From assembly GCA_036374795.1 (NCBI GenBank), contig DASUTC010000347.1:142501-206500 (forward strand): a stretch of DNA of 64,000 nt, written 5' to 3'. The translations under genes were made by a program, and so were the position numbers. How positions within the stretch are numbered: the stretch's first letter is position 1; the number at the start of each line of letters is the position of its first letter. This document shows positions 18,427 to 28,500 of this stretch, piece by piece. Under the pieces are notes generated by a model. It saw only the letters and a list, made by a program, of their open reading frames with translations, searched no databases and was not told where the DNA came from. The stretch comes from Herpetosiphonaceae bacterium. GTDB taxonomy: Bacteria; Chloroflexota; Chloroflexia; Chloroflexales; Kallotenuaceae.

Positions 18427-21400
18427 ATGTCCTGCGACGGAAATCGTACCAAATACTTTCAGCACGTCGTCGCCGGAGCGGGCGCGGGCGCGGGCGTGGG
18501 CGTGGCCGACCTGGAGCAGGTGTATCAGGCCCGGCGCGGGCAGCCGGCGGATCAGCACGCGGCGCTGACGGCGGAGGCCAAAACGCGCGCGCTGTTCCTG
18601 GCGATGCAGCAGGCTGGCTTCACCCCGCCGACGCATGCGGCGGATGGGCTACCCAGACGCGAGTCGCAGCCCGGCTATGCCGCCGTGTACGATCTCCTCA
18701 GACAGCGCGGGTGGCTCGGCAGCGGTCCTGGCCAGCCGGTCCAGCCGGCCCTGGCGATGGCGACCGCGCCGCAGCCAGTGGCGGCTGCGACCGGACCGGT
18801 GGTGCCGGATGCCGCCCGCGACGCCGCGCGAGCCGCGCTCGCGGCCTGCCCGGAGTTGATCGACCTCGTGGCGGATGCGTACACCTATCGTCAGGGACCG
18901 CACGGAGACAGAGATAGCGAGCACCTCGTGGCGCTTGCCAACGCCTGGTTCGCCGACCAGAGCCTGCCCCAGGATCTGCGGAATGCCGCCGGGACCTTTC
19001 GCGCCTATGCCACACACCACCCGGTCGCCGTCCGGTTTGCCACCACCGTCTGCGAAGCGGGGGGCCTGACGCGCTGTCCCCACTGCCAGCGCTTCCAAAG
19101 CCTGACGCTGGCCCATGTCTGTCCGCGGCCCAAGCCCCGGTACGACCGCAACGGCTACGACGCCGAAGGCTACAATCGCGAGGGCTACAATCGCGAGGGC
19201 TTCAACCGCAAAGGCCGCGACCGCGAGGGCTATGAGGCAAGCGGCTATAAAGCGGGCTATAACCGGCACGGCTATGACGCCAATGGCTATGACCGAAGCG
19301 GCCTGACGACGGCCGGCTACACCCGCGACGGCACGGATGCCAGCGGCTGGACCAAAGAAGGGTACCGGCCGGATGCGCAGCAGGTGCTGCGGGATCGCCA
19401 GGGCTACGATCGGGAGGGCTATGACGCGCAGGGCTACGACCGCCTGGGCTACGACCGCGCGGGCAAGGATCGGCAGGGCCAGTTCCACCCGCAGTGGCAG
19501 CCCGACGCGCAGGGCATCTATGGCGACGGCCTGGATGCCTGGGGCTGTGGGCCGGATGGCTATGATGCCCAGGGGCGGGACCGCTACGGCTTCGATCGCA
19601 GCGGGTATAACAGCGCGGGTTACGATCGCAACGGGTTCACCAAGCAGGGCCTGAACGCGGACGGCAACGATGCCGACGGCTACGATCGCGCCGGGTTCAA
19701 GGTCGGGCCGGACGGCGTGCCGCGGAACCGGGCGGGCTATGACGCCGAGGGCTATGACGCGCAGGGCTTCAGCTGGACCGGCTACGACAAAAACGGTCTG
19801 GATCGGCATGGCCAGCCGCGGATGACCACCGACCGGAAGGGCCAGCTGGTCGAACCGAAATACAACAAATCCGGCTGGGATAAAGACGGCTACGATCGCT
19901 GGGGCTATCACCGCAAGACCGGCCTGACCGCGCCCGATGCCCAGGGCGTGCAGCGCAACCCCTGGGGCTGGATCTATGACCCGGCGACGCAGGAATGTTA
20001 TGACCCGACCGATCCGGCGTACCGGGTGGCGCATACCGGCGATGGTGCCTTCTACGGCCCGGGGTCGTTCTGCTGGGATCGCTGGACGAAACGCGGGGTG
20101 GTGATCCGCAAGAGCGATGGGTATGGGCAGGACCGGGCGCAGCCGCGGATGCGCGCCCAGCCGGCCCCGCCGGTCACGCCCCATGCCGATATGACCTACG
20201 CCGACTACCGCCGCGCGCAGGGCAACGTGACCGGTCATTTCTACACGGTGCAGCAGACGGAAGAGCGGGCGAAAACCCAGTACCAGCAGATCCAGCATCC
20301 GACGCCGGAGCAGCGCTGGGCGACGGCGCGGGCGCGCTTCGACGACAAGGCGTGCTGGAATGGCGTGCTGCTGCGGTGTCCACACTGCGGGCAGTTCACC
20401 AGTGGCACGGATCACCGCTGCCCGTCGTTCCCGGCGCACGAAACCGGGGTCCGCACCTTCGTCTCGGGGCTGGTCATGTCGCAGAATGCGCTGGTGGTCG
20501 TGCCGGACAAGCCCGACTATGATCCGACCTATCAGTGGGGCGGGTACAATCAGCACGGATTTGATGCCGACGGCTATGACCGGCAGGGCTATAACCGGGC
20601 GGGGCAGGACCGCCAGGGCTATACGCGGGAAGGCTACGATGTCTTCGGCTATGATCGCCAGGGCTACGACCGGGATGGCTATAACCGCCAGGGCCTGGAC
20701 CGCGACGGCACCCCGAAACCCAAGACCATCGCCGAGGCCGCCCGGCACCTGGACGACGACGCCAGCCCGGTCGATAACAAGCACCTGGCCGATCTGTACA
20801 GCCGCCTGTGTAGCGGCCTGGTCGGCCAGCCACGCCGGGTGATCCTGCGACCGGGGGCGCTCTCCGTCAACCCGGTGACCGGGGAGCACCGGTACCTCAC
20901 GAGCGGCTTTGCGACCGATATGCGCGGCAAGATCATGGCCGATCCGACGCCGCTCGGCCCCAACGCCGATCCCCGCGATAACCTGATCGTCACCCGCGCG
21001 GGACTCTACCACGAAATCGGGCATGAGCAGTTCACGCCGCCGGAGCTGTGGGCGGCGGTGCTGGACGCGCACAAGAGCGAGACGCCGGTCGACTTTGAAA
21101 CGTCTACCGGCGGCACGCTCACCCTCGACGCGGGGCGGCGGTTTCTGCCGCAGATCTATAACCTCGTCGAGGATGGCCGGATGGAGCGCGAGGTGGCGCG
21201 GACCTATCCGGGCGCGGGCGAAATCATGGCGGCGAGCTGCCGGCTGGAAGACCGCTGGCACTGGCAGCCGGGGGAGCAGCGCGACGACTACGGGGACCTG
21301 ACCGGCGCGCTCTTGTATGAGGCGCTGCCCTACTATAAGGTCCGCCCGGAAGTCGTCGAGGAGCGGCTGTCGCCCCGCGCGCGGCGGCTGTTCGAGGAGT

Positions 21401-23634
21401 TGCGCCCCCTCGTGCGGCAGGCGGTCCACGGATCGCCGGACGATGCGTTCAATGCAGCCGTGATCATCGCCAGACGGCTGGAGGAGGAGGGGATCGTCGA
21501 TCATGACGAGGCCAAACGGCGCGGCATGACGCCGCCGCCACCGCCGCCCCCAGGCACCAAGGCCCGCCGGCCCAAGATCACGATCGACGGCGATCAGGTG
21601 ATCGACGCCAGCCAGATGGGCGGCGGTGGCGGTGGTGGTCCGGAGGTCGACGTCGAGTTTACGGGCCACGTCACGATCAAAAACGCCGATGCTCTGGATG
21701 GACAGCAGGGGGGCGGCCAGGCGACCTTCAGCGGCGGCGTGACCTATGAAGGGGGGCAGCCCAAAGGCGGGCAGCAGCGAGGCAACCAACAAGGCAACCA
21801 ACAGGGTGGTCAACAAGGCGGGCAAGCCGGTGGGCAGCAAAGCGGCCAGCAGGGCGGTCAGGCTGGGGGACAATCTGGGGGGCAGTCAGGCGGGCAGTCA
21901 GGTGGGCAGTCGGGCGGGCAATCCGGTGGACAATCCGGTGGACAGCAAGGCGGCCAGGCGGGCGGACAATCCGGGGGTCAATCCGGCGCTTCGTCTGAGG
22001 GACAAGCCGGCGGGCAGCAAGGTGGGCAGCAGGGCGGCCAACCAGGGAGCGACCCGTCTGGCCAGGCGGGGGGTGGTCGCGGACAGGGTAGCCAGGATGA
22101 TGACGCACCCGGTGGTCGCCGGCGTGGATCTGGGGCGGCCGAGGACGACGCGCCGACGGGACGGCGTCCGGCGGCGGCCGAGGAGGAGGCCGGCGGCGGT
22201 GGCGGTGGCGGTCGGACGGCCGAGGACGACGCAACCGGCACGGGCCGAGGTGGGGGAAGCGCGGGTGATGACGCGCCTACCGGGCGGCGGGACGCAGCGA
22301 CCGACGACGATGGGGCCGGTGGTGGCCAGGGTCGGACCGCTGAGGACGACGAACGCGGAACCGGTCACGGACTGGGTGGCACGGATGACGACGCTGCGGC
22401 GCCACCCCAACCAGGCGCGCCTGAGGACCCGGCGGGCGGTGGCGCTGACCCGCGCGTCGATGATGATGCGGCGGGAACCGGACGCGGCCGTGGCGCTGGT
22501 GCCGACGACGATGATGGGGACGACTGGGGCGCTGGCGATCCGTATGTGGGCGACGTCGACGGCGACGACGGGTACTTCTCCGATGACGGGGGGACCGTGT
22601 CCGGCTCGACCGGGCAGGTTGGCCGGGGTGGACGGGCCAGCGTCCAGGGTGGCAGCGGGCAGCTCCGCGATTGGGACTCGCCCTTTACCGAGGCGCAGAT
22701 CGTCGACGCGGTGGCCGAAGTCGAAGCCGCCGCCGCGCATGCGATCGAAGAAGGCGTCCGCGCGGCGGCGACGCCCGAAGCGCTGGGCCGCGATCTCCAC
22801 CGGCCGATGGACAATCGCGCAGCAACCCGCCAACGCTACAAAACCCCCGATGGGCGCGTCGAAACGGTCCAGGTCGCCACGCCCAAGAGTGGCAATGCGC
22901 CGCTCAACGACTCGCTGGAGCGGCGCCGGCCCAGGCATCGGGAGATTGCGCGGGATCTGGCCAGGCAGCTCAAGGCGATTCGCGAGCAGACGGATCAGCG
23001 CCTGCGCTATCAAAAGGACGGCCGGATCGACCGGCGGCGCTTTGTGGCGGCGGTCAAAGGCGCGGAGGATGTCAAAACCCGGATCAAAGAGCTGCCGGCG
23101 ACGGCGTTTGCGGCGAGCGTGGCGGTGGATCTGTCGGGCAGTATGGCGACGCTGATCCAGAATGCCTCGCTCTTCGACGCGACGATGATCCTGAGCGACA
23201 CGTTTGAGGATCTGGCGATCGCGCACGAGGTGCGGGGCTTTGGCTCGGATGCCGCGCAGTTCAAGTCGATGGGTGATCCACGCTTCGATCCGGAGCGCTC
23301 GGCCGTGCTGGCGGCCGGCAACCGGGGTGGGACCAACATGGCGGGCACGGCCGGCCTGGCGACGCAGGCGCTGCGGGCGCGCGAGGAAGGCAACAAGCTG
23401 TTTGTCGCGCTGAGCGATGGCGCGCTGGGCGATCACCAGGAGGCCGTCGCGATCTTGAAGGAGGCGCGGCGGAACGGGGTGGTGACCTTTGGGATCTTCT
23501 TAGGGACCCGCGCGCCGACGCAGCAGATGGACGAGCTGTATGGGCCAGGCAACTGGGTCCAGATCAACGACATCAAGGATTTTCCGGTGTCGGTCGGACG
23601 GCGCATCTCCCAGATCTTCAAGCAGTTGCGCTGA
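18427..23634 (+). CDS. MSCD-family protein 4: giant VWA protein with GYD repeats and HExxH motif
   Basis: 1735 residues. In order: MSCD domain (MSCDGNRTKYFQHV, 1-100); zinc motif from C217 (CPHCQRFQSLTLAHVC); GYD repeat block at ~238-500, period five (GYDAEGYNREGYNREG style); zinc motif from C651 (CPHCGQFTSGTDHRC); second GYD block at ~698-763; metallopeptidase-like LYHEIGHEQF (H862-E-x-x-H866) followed by IYNLVEDGRMERE; a Gln/Gly tract at ~1115-1220; a Gly/Asp-rich acidic tract to ~1400; C-terminal VWA domain with MIDAS DLSGS (D1568), GGTNM and LSDGA. The HExxH-ED plus VWA order recalls CobT and DUF2201-type partners of MoxR ATPases. It surely pairs with the preceding ATPase; the target is unknown. 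Confidence 0.8.
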   Translation: MSCDGNRTKYFQHVVAGAGAGAGVGVADLEQVYQARRGQPADQHAALTAEAKTRALFLAMQQAGFTPPTHAADGLPRRESQPGYAAVYDLLRQRGWLGSGPGQPVQPALAMATAPQPVAAATGPVVPDAARDAARAALAACPELIDLVADAYTYRQGPHGDRDSEHLVALANAWFADQSLPQDLRNAAGTFRAYATHHPVAVRFATTVCEAGGLTRCPHCQRFQSLTLAHVCPRPKPRYDRNGYDAEGYNREGYNREGFNRKGRDREGYEASGYKAGYNRHGYDANGYDRSGLTTAGYTRDGTDASGWTKEGYRPDAQQVLRDRQGYDREGYDAQGYDRLGYDRAGKDRQGQFHPQWQPDAQGIYGDGLDAWGCGPDGYDAQGRDRYGFDRSGYNSAGYDRNGFTKQGLNADGNDADGYDRAGFKVGPDGVPRNRAGYDAEGYDAQGFSWTGYDKNGLDRHGQPRMTTDRKGQLVEPKYNKSGWDKDGYDRWGYHRKTGLTAPDAQGVQRNPWGWIYDPATQECYDPTDPAYRVAHTGDGAFYGPGSFCWDRWTKRGVVIRKSDGYGQDRAQPRMRAQPAPPVTPHADMTYADYRRAQGNVTGHFYTVQQTEERAKTQYQQIQHPTPEQRWATARARFDDKACWNGVLLRCPHCGQFTSGTDHRCPSFPAHETGVRTFVSGLVMSQNALVVVPDKPDYDPTYQWGGYNQHGFDADGYDRQGYNRAGQDRQGYTREGYDVFGYDRQGYDRDGYNRQGLDRDGTPKPKTIAEAARHLDDDASPVDNKHLADLYSRLCSGLVGQPRRVILRPGALSVNPVTGEHRYLTSGFATDMRGKIMADPTPLGPNADPRDNLIVTRAGLYHEIGHEQFTPPELWAAVLDAHKSETPVDFETSTGGTLTLDAGRRFLPQIYNLVEDGRMEREVARTYPGAGEIMAASCRLEDRWHWQPGEQRDDYGDLTGALLYEALPYYKVRPEVVEERLSPRARRLFEELRPLVRQAVHGSPDDAFNAAVIIARRLEEEGIVDHDEAKRRGMTPPPPPPPGTKARRPKITIDGDQVIDASQMGGGGGGGPEVDVEFTGHVTIKNADALDGQQGGGQATFSGGVTYEGGQPKGGQQRGNQQGNQQGGQQGGQAGGQQSGQQGGQAGGQSGGQSGGQSGGQSGGQSGGQSGGQQGGQAGGQSGGQSGASSEGQAGGQQGGQQGGQPGSDPSGQAGGGRGQGSQDDDAPGGRRRGSGAAEDDAPTGRRPAAAEEEAGGGGGGGRTAEDDATGTGRGGGSAGDDAPTGRRDAATDDDGAGGGQGRTAEDDERGTGHGLGGTDDDAAAPPQPGAPEDPAGGGADPRVDDDAAGTGRGRGAGADDDDGDDWGAGDPYVGDVDGDDGYFSDDGGTVSGSTGQVGRGGRASVQGGSGQLRDWDSPFTEAQIVDAVAEVEAAAAHAIEEGVRAAATPEALGRDLHRPMDNRAATRQRYKTPDGRVETVQVATPKSGNAPLNDSLERRRPRHREIARDLARQLKAIREQTDQRLRYQKDGRIDRRRFVAAVKGAEDVKTRIKELPATAFAASVAVDLSGSMATLIQNASLFDATMILSDTFEDLAIAHEVRGFGSDAAQFKSMGDPRFDPERSAVLAAGNRGGTNMAGTAGLATQALRAREEGNKLFVALSDGALGDHQEAVAILKEARRNGVVTFGIFLGTRAPTQQMDELYGPGNWVQINDIKDFPVSVGRRISQIFKQLR

Positions 23635-23653
23635 CACCGAAATCGGGTATACT
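23626..23653 (+). promoter_or_regulatory. Putative promoter for gene at 23695
   Basis: TTGCGC at 23626-23631 and TATACT at 23648-23653 are 16 bases apart. They overlap the end of the VWA gene and sit about 40 bases before the next start. Confidence 0.4.
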
Positions 23654-23694
23654 TTCGCGCTCTTTAAATGAACATAATGTACATGAAAGGTGAC

Positions 23695-24408
23695 ATGATG
23701 ACGACGGAAATATGGGCGCCAGGCCATCGGTACACCGAACGGACCAAAACCGGCATCGAGGTGACAGAGACGCGCATCCGGCTGCATGCGCGTCCGCCGG
23801 ACGGCGGCGAGTCGCGGGTGATCGCCGAGGTGCCCCGTCCGCCGCACCTGACGGAATGGGCGTGCTGGTATGACCTCCAGTTCGCGGACCTGTTCCCGCA
23901 GGTGGCGTACTGGTGGTTTGGCGATGCCTGGACCGGGCAGGTGAAAGTGAGCCGCGCGGCGGGGACGACCGATGCGCGCACGCTCGTTGGCTATGTCCAG
24001 TTCACGGATGACGAGACGCCCGGCGAGCCCTGGCTGCTCGTCGACGCCGACCCGCTGATCGTCTCGGTGCCGCTGCCGGAACACCACCGCCAGCCGCTGA
24101 ATCTGCCGCTCCAGCTGGCCATCGCGCGCCTGGTCTTCGCCGCGTTGAGCGACCCGCGCTATGCCGACCAGTGGCTGCCGATCACCAGCCTGGTGGCCCG
24201 CGCCGATCTGGCGGCGAGCTTCCCGACGACGCGGGCGGCGCTGACGGCGGAGCTGCCGCTCATCGCCGATCTGCTGGATCTGGCCCCAGGGCGCACGCCG
24301 GACCTCGATCTCGACGCGCCGGCGACGCGCGTGTTTCGCCTGGAGGAGCGCGAGATCCCGCTGCGCGAGGTGCTGTGTATGCTCCAGGGGGTGAAACGCC
24401 CCGCGTAA
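23695..24408 (+). CDS. Hypothetical protein (237 aa)
   Basis: The start is one of two adjacent ATGs (23695/23698) behind AAAGGTGA. The N-terminal half is beta-rich with many aromatics (HLTEWACWYDLQFADLFPQV, then YWWFGDAWTGQVKVS); the C-terminal half is helical (LQLAIARLVFAALSD). No signal peptide or known motif. It follows the VWA gene by 60 bases and could be a client or accessory of the MoxR-VWA pair, though a promoter-like sequence in between suggests some independence. Family not recognised. Confidence 0.6.
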   Translation: MMTTEIWAPGHRYTERTKTGIEVTETRIRLHARPPDGGESRVIAEVPRPPHLTEWACWYDLQFADLFPQVAYWWFGDAWTGQVKVSRAAGTTDARTLVGYVQFTDDETPGEPWLLVDADPLIVSVPLPEHHRQPLNLPLQLAIARLVFAALSDPRYADQWLPITSLVARADLAASFPTTRAALTAELPLIADLLDLAPGRTPDLDLDAPATRVFRLEEREIPLREVLCMLQGVKRPA

Positions 24409-24426
24409 TGGATTATTCCGAACTGA

Positions 24427-24806
24427 CGTTACTTAGCGCAGACGTTAGCCCTCCACCTGCAGTTGCTGGGCACGGAGCATCCGGAAACCGTGATTAACCT
24501 CAATGAGTTGGGCGAGGTCCACTGCGGGCAGGGAGACTACGCGGCAGCCCAAAACTATCATGAGCGGGCGCTCGCGATCCAGAGCAGGTGGTAGGTCCCG
24601 ACCATCACCACACGGTCAGAAGCCTGCGCGGACTGGGCAAGGTCTTCCACGCGCGACGACATGACGCGGAGGCGAGGCACCTCCTCGAACGCGCGCTGAC
24701 GATCTTTACGGAACGACTTGGTCTGAATCATCCCGACACCGAGCAGACCCGTCGGATGCTCGTGAACCTCCACGTTCCACCCACGACCACCGGACCGGGA
24801 TCGTGA
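24427..24806 (+). pseudogene. Degenerate TPR gene fragment with a frameshift
   Basis: From 24427 the plus strand reads RYLAQTLALHLQLLGTEHPE and then GDYAAAQNYHERALAIQ, a typical tetratricopeptide unit of the NB-ARC/kinesin-light-chain style. It stops at a TAG near 24594. Shifting one frame at about 24580 gives EQVVGPDHHHTVRSLRGL and then ARHLLERALTIFTERLGLNH, the next repeat. One indel therefore breaks an otherwise good repeat pair. No start codon or N-terminal domain is present. It is a relic of a larger TPR regulator or NLR-like gene. A GCAGCGCA/TGCGCTGC hairpin lies near 24900, after the fragment. Confidence 0.65.
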
Positions 24807-24996
24807 TCCCGCGTGCGTTTCCATCACCCGAATTGGGGTACTCCCACAGCAACCTGGGGGCCTCCAGATTTCGGGCACGATCATTGAGTGTTGAGAAGCA
24901 GCGCAGGAATAGCCTTGCGCTGCTTCCAATGACACCAGACATTGTTCTTGTACTGTTCCGGTCTCACTCCTCGTGCTATGCGTAGAGCTGGATATA

Positions 24997-25470
24997 TTAG
25001 GCGGGAATTGACGACTTGCTGATATAGGACCAATTTGTCCCTGGCCCTAGCACCAGAACATTGTTGTCTGGTGTATATAACATCCAGTGATCGTGCTCTT
25101 CCGAGTAAACTGGGAAGATCCGCAAGATGAAGCCGTTGCCGAAGGTGAAGATAGTATCAAGACCGGGCAGAACCAGATCCACGGCCTGAAGATCGAGACC
25201 CTCAAGCTGCCGTACTGCTGACTCCATTTTCGGGCGTGGATCTTCGGAGCCAGCAAGTACTTGGTCGCCCTGCTCCAAGCGCCAAGCACAGTAGTAGATC
25301 CAGAGGTGCCATTCTCCGTGAATATGCTTCGATGCTCCACCGCCGGTAGGGGCACCGAACTCAAGCGTGATAAAGCTTCCTATGCCCAAAGATACGCCCC
25401 ACGCCGGTTGACCTATAAGTGGTGCAAGCGTGTTTTGGATTCGTTGAACATCCTTATCCGTTACTGCCAT
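24997..25470 (-). CDS. Probable immunity protein of the adjacent RHS toxin
   Basis: 157 residues from the ATG at 25470, chosen for its GAAAGGT site. It reads MAVTDKDVQRIQNTLAPLIG and later GEWHLWIYYCAWRLEQ. It is a compact alpha/beta protein, acidic, without signal peptide. It lies directly downstream of the RHS gene on the same strand, the standard position for the cognate immunity gene of a polymorphic toxin. The immunity family itself was not recognised, so the role is inferred from position. A 13-bp hairpin separates it from the toxin gene. Confidence 0.6.
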   Translation of the reverse strand: MAVTDKDVQRIQNTLAPLIGQPAWGVSLGIGSFITLEFGAPTGGGASKHIHGEWHLWIYYCAWRLEQGDQVLAGSEDPRPKMESAVRQLEGLDLQAVDLVLPGLDTIFTFGNGFILRIFPVYSEEHDHWMLYTPDNNVLVLGPGTNWSYISKSSIPA

Positions 25471-25536
25471 GGTAAAACCTTTCGTCATCAGGAAGTTTTG
25501 CAGCAAGATTAACACCACCTGCAACGAGTGGCTAGG

Positions 25537-25566
25537 GCTGGGATCATTGCTACCAATGATCCCAGC
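25537..25566 (-). terminator. Hairpin between RHS toxin and immunity genes
   Basis: GCTGGGATCATTG and CAATGATCCCAGC form a perfect 13-bp stem with a 4-base loop. There is no U-run on the minus strand, so it may be a terminator, an attenuator or an mRNA processing or stability site. Confidence 0.55.
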
Positions 25567-25590
25567 GCGGACATCATCGTTATCGGCGTC

Positions 25591-28500
25591 TTATCCTCCG
25601 AACATATCAAGGACAAGATCGACAATCTCTCGGTAGCTATAGTTTTGGCCGCTGATCTCATCATGCACTTGGCGAATCTCGTCTTTGCTCAGCCGACGGC
25701 CTAATTTCCCCTCAGCCTCTTGAACAGCTCCTCGGAACTGCTTATTCTGAGCCTGATTATTACCTGGGGTTCCATTCCCCGCCATTTGCATGACGGTCCC
25801 TGCTGCTGCTGCCGCCGCTGCTGCCGCTGCTGCTTGGGCCGCTGCTGCTTGGGCCGCTGCTGCTATGGTTGCTGCTTGGGCCGCCGCTGCCGTCGCCGCT
25901 CCGGCTCCCGCTCCGCCACCTGCGCCAGCTGTCGCCGCTGCCAGACCTCCACCGCCCATTCCGCCAAGCAGTGCCGCAAGCCAAGGAGCCGCATACCATA
26001 CGAGGAGGGCTATCACGACGATAACTACCAAGATCGCAGCGGCGATCAGCAGGGCGCTGCCAATCCGGCTAAGCCAGTCTTGCCAGGATGAACGGGCGCT
26101 CAAACCGCTCACGTCTTCGTAGGCGATCGGGTTGTTGAGGGCGTAGGCATAGCGGTTTGTCGAGCCACTCTCGAAAGGGTTACCCGGCAGGGGATCAGCG
26201 GAGATGAACCGCCCAATCTGGGGATCGTACCAGCGCGCGTTCATGTAATATAGGCCGGTGGCGGAGTCGGCGTACTGGCCCATCCACTTGAGATCGTTGC
26301 TCTGGTTGCCGCTCTCGTCGGCCATACTACCGAACGCCTCGTAGCGGTAATTCGTGACCTTGCTGCCCTGCTGGTTGGTCATGCCAACCACGCTGCCCAG
26401 GCCATCGTACTCGTAGTAGCGGCCAACGGTATCCTGGTTGGTCGGCGGTGGCAGGAAGAGCTTGGCGATCAGACGTCCACCGGCATCGCTGATATACTCC
26501 TCGGCCTTGTTGCTGCTCCCATCGATCTCCAGCAAGTTACGCTGGCCGTCGAAGACGAAGAAGGTGCTGGTATTGCCCTGATAGCGGGCGATCCGGCGTC
26601 CGAGCGCATCGTAGCTGTAGCGCACGTCGTTCGCCTGCACCAGCCGGTTGTCGTAGTCGTACTGGTAGCTAGCTTTGGTAATGCCAAGCTGCGACTTGTT
26701 CAGTACGTTACCGTTCTTGTCATACTGAAAGCTATCGCTATTGGCCTTGAGCAGGCGATCAGCAGCGTCATAGGTGTAGTCAGTGCTCTGCGTTGACCAC
26801 TGATTCTGGGCCATGCGTCCGGTGGTCTGCTTGACGCGGTTGCCAACGGCATCGTAGGTGTAGTCGAACTGATCCAGTGCGCCAGTGCTGCCGCTGCGCG
26901 CCACTCGAGTCAGGCGGTTGAGCGCGTCGTAGCTATACGCGGTCACGATGCCATCATTGTCAGTCGCGGTTGCCTTGTTGCCGAGCTTATCGTAGGTGTA
27001 GCTGAACCGCGAATCGATCGTATCGCCGCGACCGTAGTTGGCAAGCTGGGTCAGGCGACCGAGGACATCGTAGGTCAGCGCCGTACGGGTGCTGTTGGGA
27101 TTGGTGATCGCCGTCACTAACCCGGTGGCATCATAAGCATACGCAGTTGTCCGTCCTTCGGGATCGGTCACTGCGGTATTGCGTCCGGCGCTGTCGTAGG
27201 TATAGCGGATCACTCGACCATACGGATCGGTCAGACTGGTGCGGCGTCCCGCAGCATCATAGCTGTAGCGCAGCGTGCGATTGCCTGGCTGGGTTTCACT
27301 GATAACCCGATCCAACGCATCGTACTGGTATGTGATCGCGCCCGCTGCACTAGTGACCGAGTTCATGCGTCCCAGGAGGTCATAGGTGAAGGTCGTGCTG
27401 GTGGCATTGGGATAGCGCATCTCGCGTAGCCGCCGCATGCTGTCGTAGCTGTACTGCGTGGTCGCGCCGTTGGCATCGGTGCGGCTTGCGAGATTACCAA
27501 TGCTGTCATAGCTATAGCGGGTGCTGTTGCCTAGGGGATCAGTTGTGCGCACCAATCGTCCGAGCAGGTCAAAGGCATTCACTGTGGCGTTGCCTTTGGC
27601 GTTGGTAAACTGCGTCATATTGCCGCGCGCATCGTAGGAATAGTACTGGGAGTTGCCGAGCGCATCGATCATGGTCGAGGGCCGGTTCAGCCGATCGTAG
27701 GCATAGGCAGTCACCTGGCCGTTGGCATCCACCTCTTGCAGGAGATTGCCCACGGCATCGTACTGGTAGCCGGTCTGGTTGCCTGCGGCATCGGTTTGAC
27801 GGGCCAGCCGGTTGAGCGCGTCGTACAGATAGCGGGTAGTCCCGCCTTTGGGATCGGTGACCGCGGTGCGGTTGCCCTCGGTATCATAGGCGAAGCGGGT
27901 GATGTTGCCGAGCGCATCAGTGATGCTGATCAGGCGGTTGGCGACATCATAGGCGAAGCGAGTGGTTGCACCAGCAGCGTCGGTAGCAGTCAGCCGCTGG
28001 CCCTGTCCATTGTAGGTATAGCTGAACCGCGAGCCGTCCGCCTGCGTTACCTGCGTGAGCTGGCCCATCGCATCGTAGCTCATGGCGTTGGTCTTCCCGG
28101 CGGGATCGGTCGCCCTGGTGATACGTCCAATCAGGTCATACGCCAGGGTCGTCTTCGCGCCGCTGGGATCGATAATCTCAGCTACGTTGCTAGTGGCGGT
28201 ATAGCCGAGCGTCGTTGCTGCTCCCGCCGGATCGACAATGCGCACCATGCGTCCATAGGCATCGTTCGTGTAGCGTGTGGTATTGCCGAGGGGATCGACC
28301 GTGACCGTCAAGTTGCCATTGGCGTCATAGGTCATCGTAGTTCGTGCGCCAGCCGCGTCCGTAGTGCTGGTCAAACGGCTATACACTGGGTCATAGGTAT
28401 TGGTAAGCACGTAGCCGAGCGCATCGGTGCTGGTCAGCAGATTGCCCTTGGCATCATAGGTCATGCTCGTGGTACGGCCCAGCGCATCGGTCGCCGAGGT

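Noticed and set aside
19138..19930. Regular repeats considered as a CRISPR array
   Set aside because: The repeats are short, in frame, degenerate at third positions and lack unique spacers; they are coding repeats.
18649..21873. 1074-codon minus-strand frame opposite the GYD repeats
   Set aside because: It mirrors the repeats as Val/Ile-Ala-rich sequence without start signals; the plus strand has clear domains.
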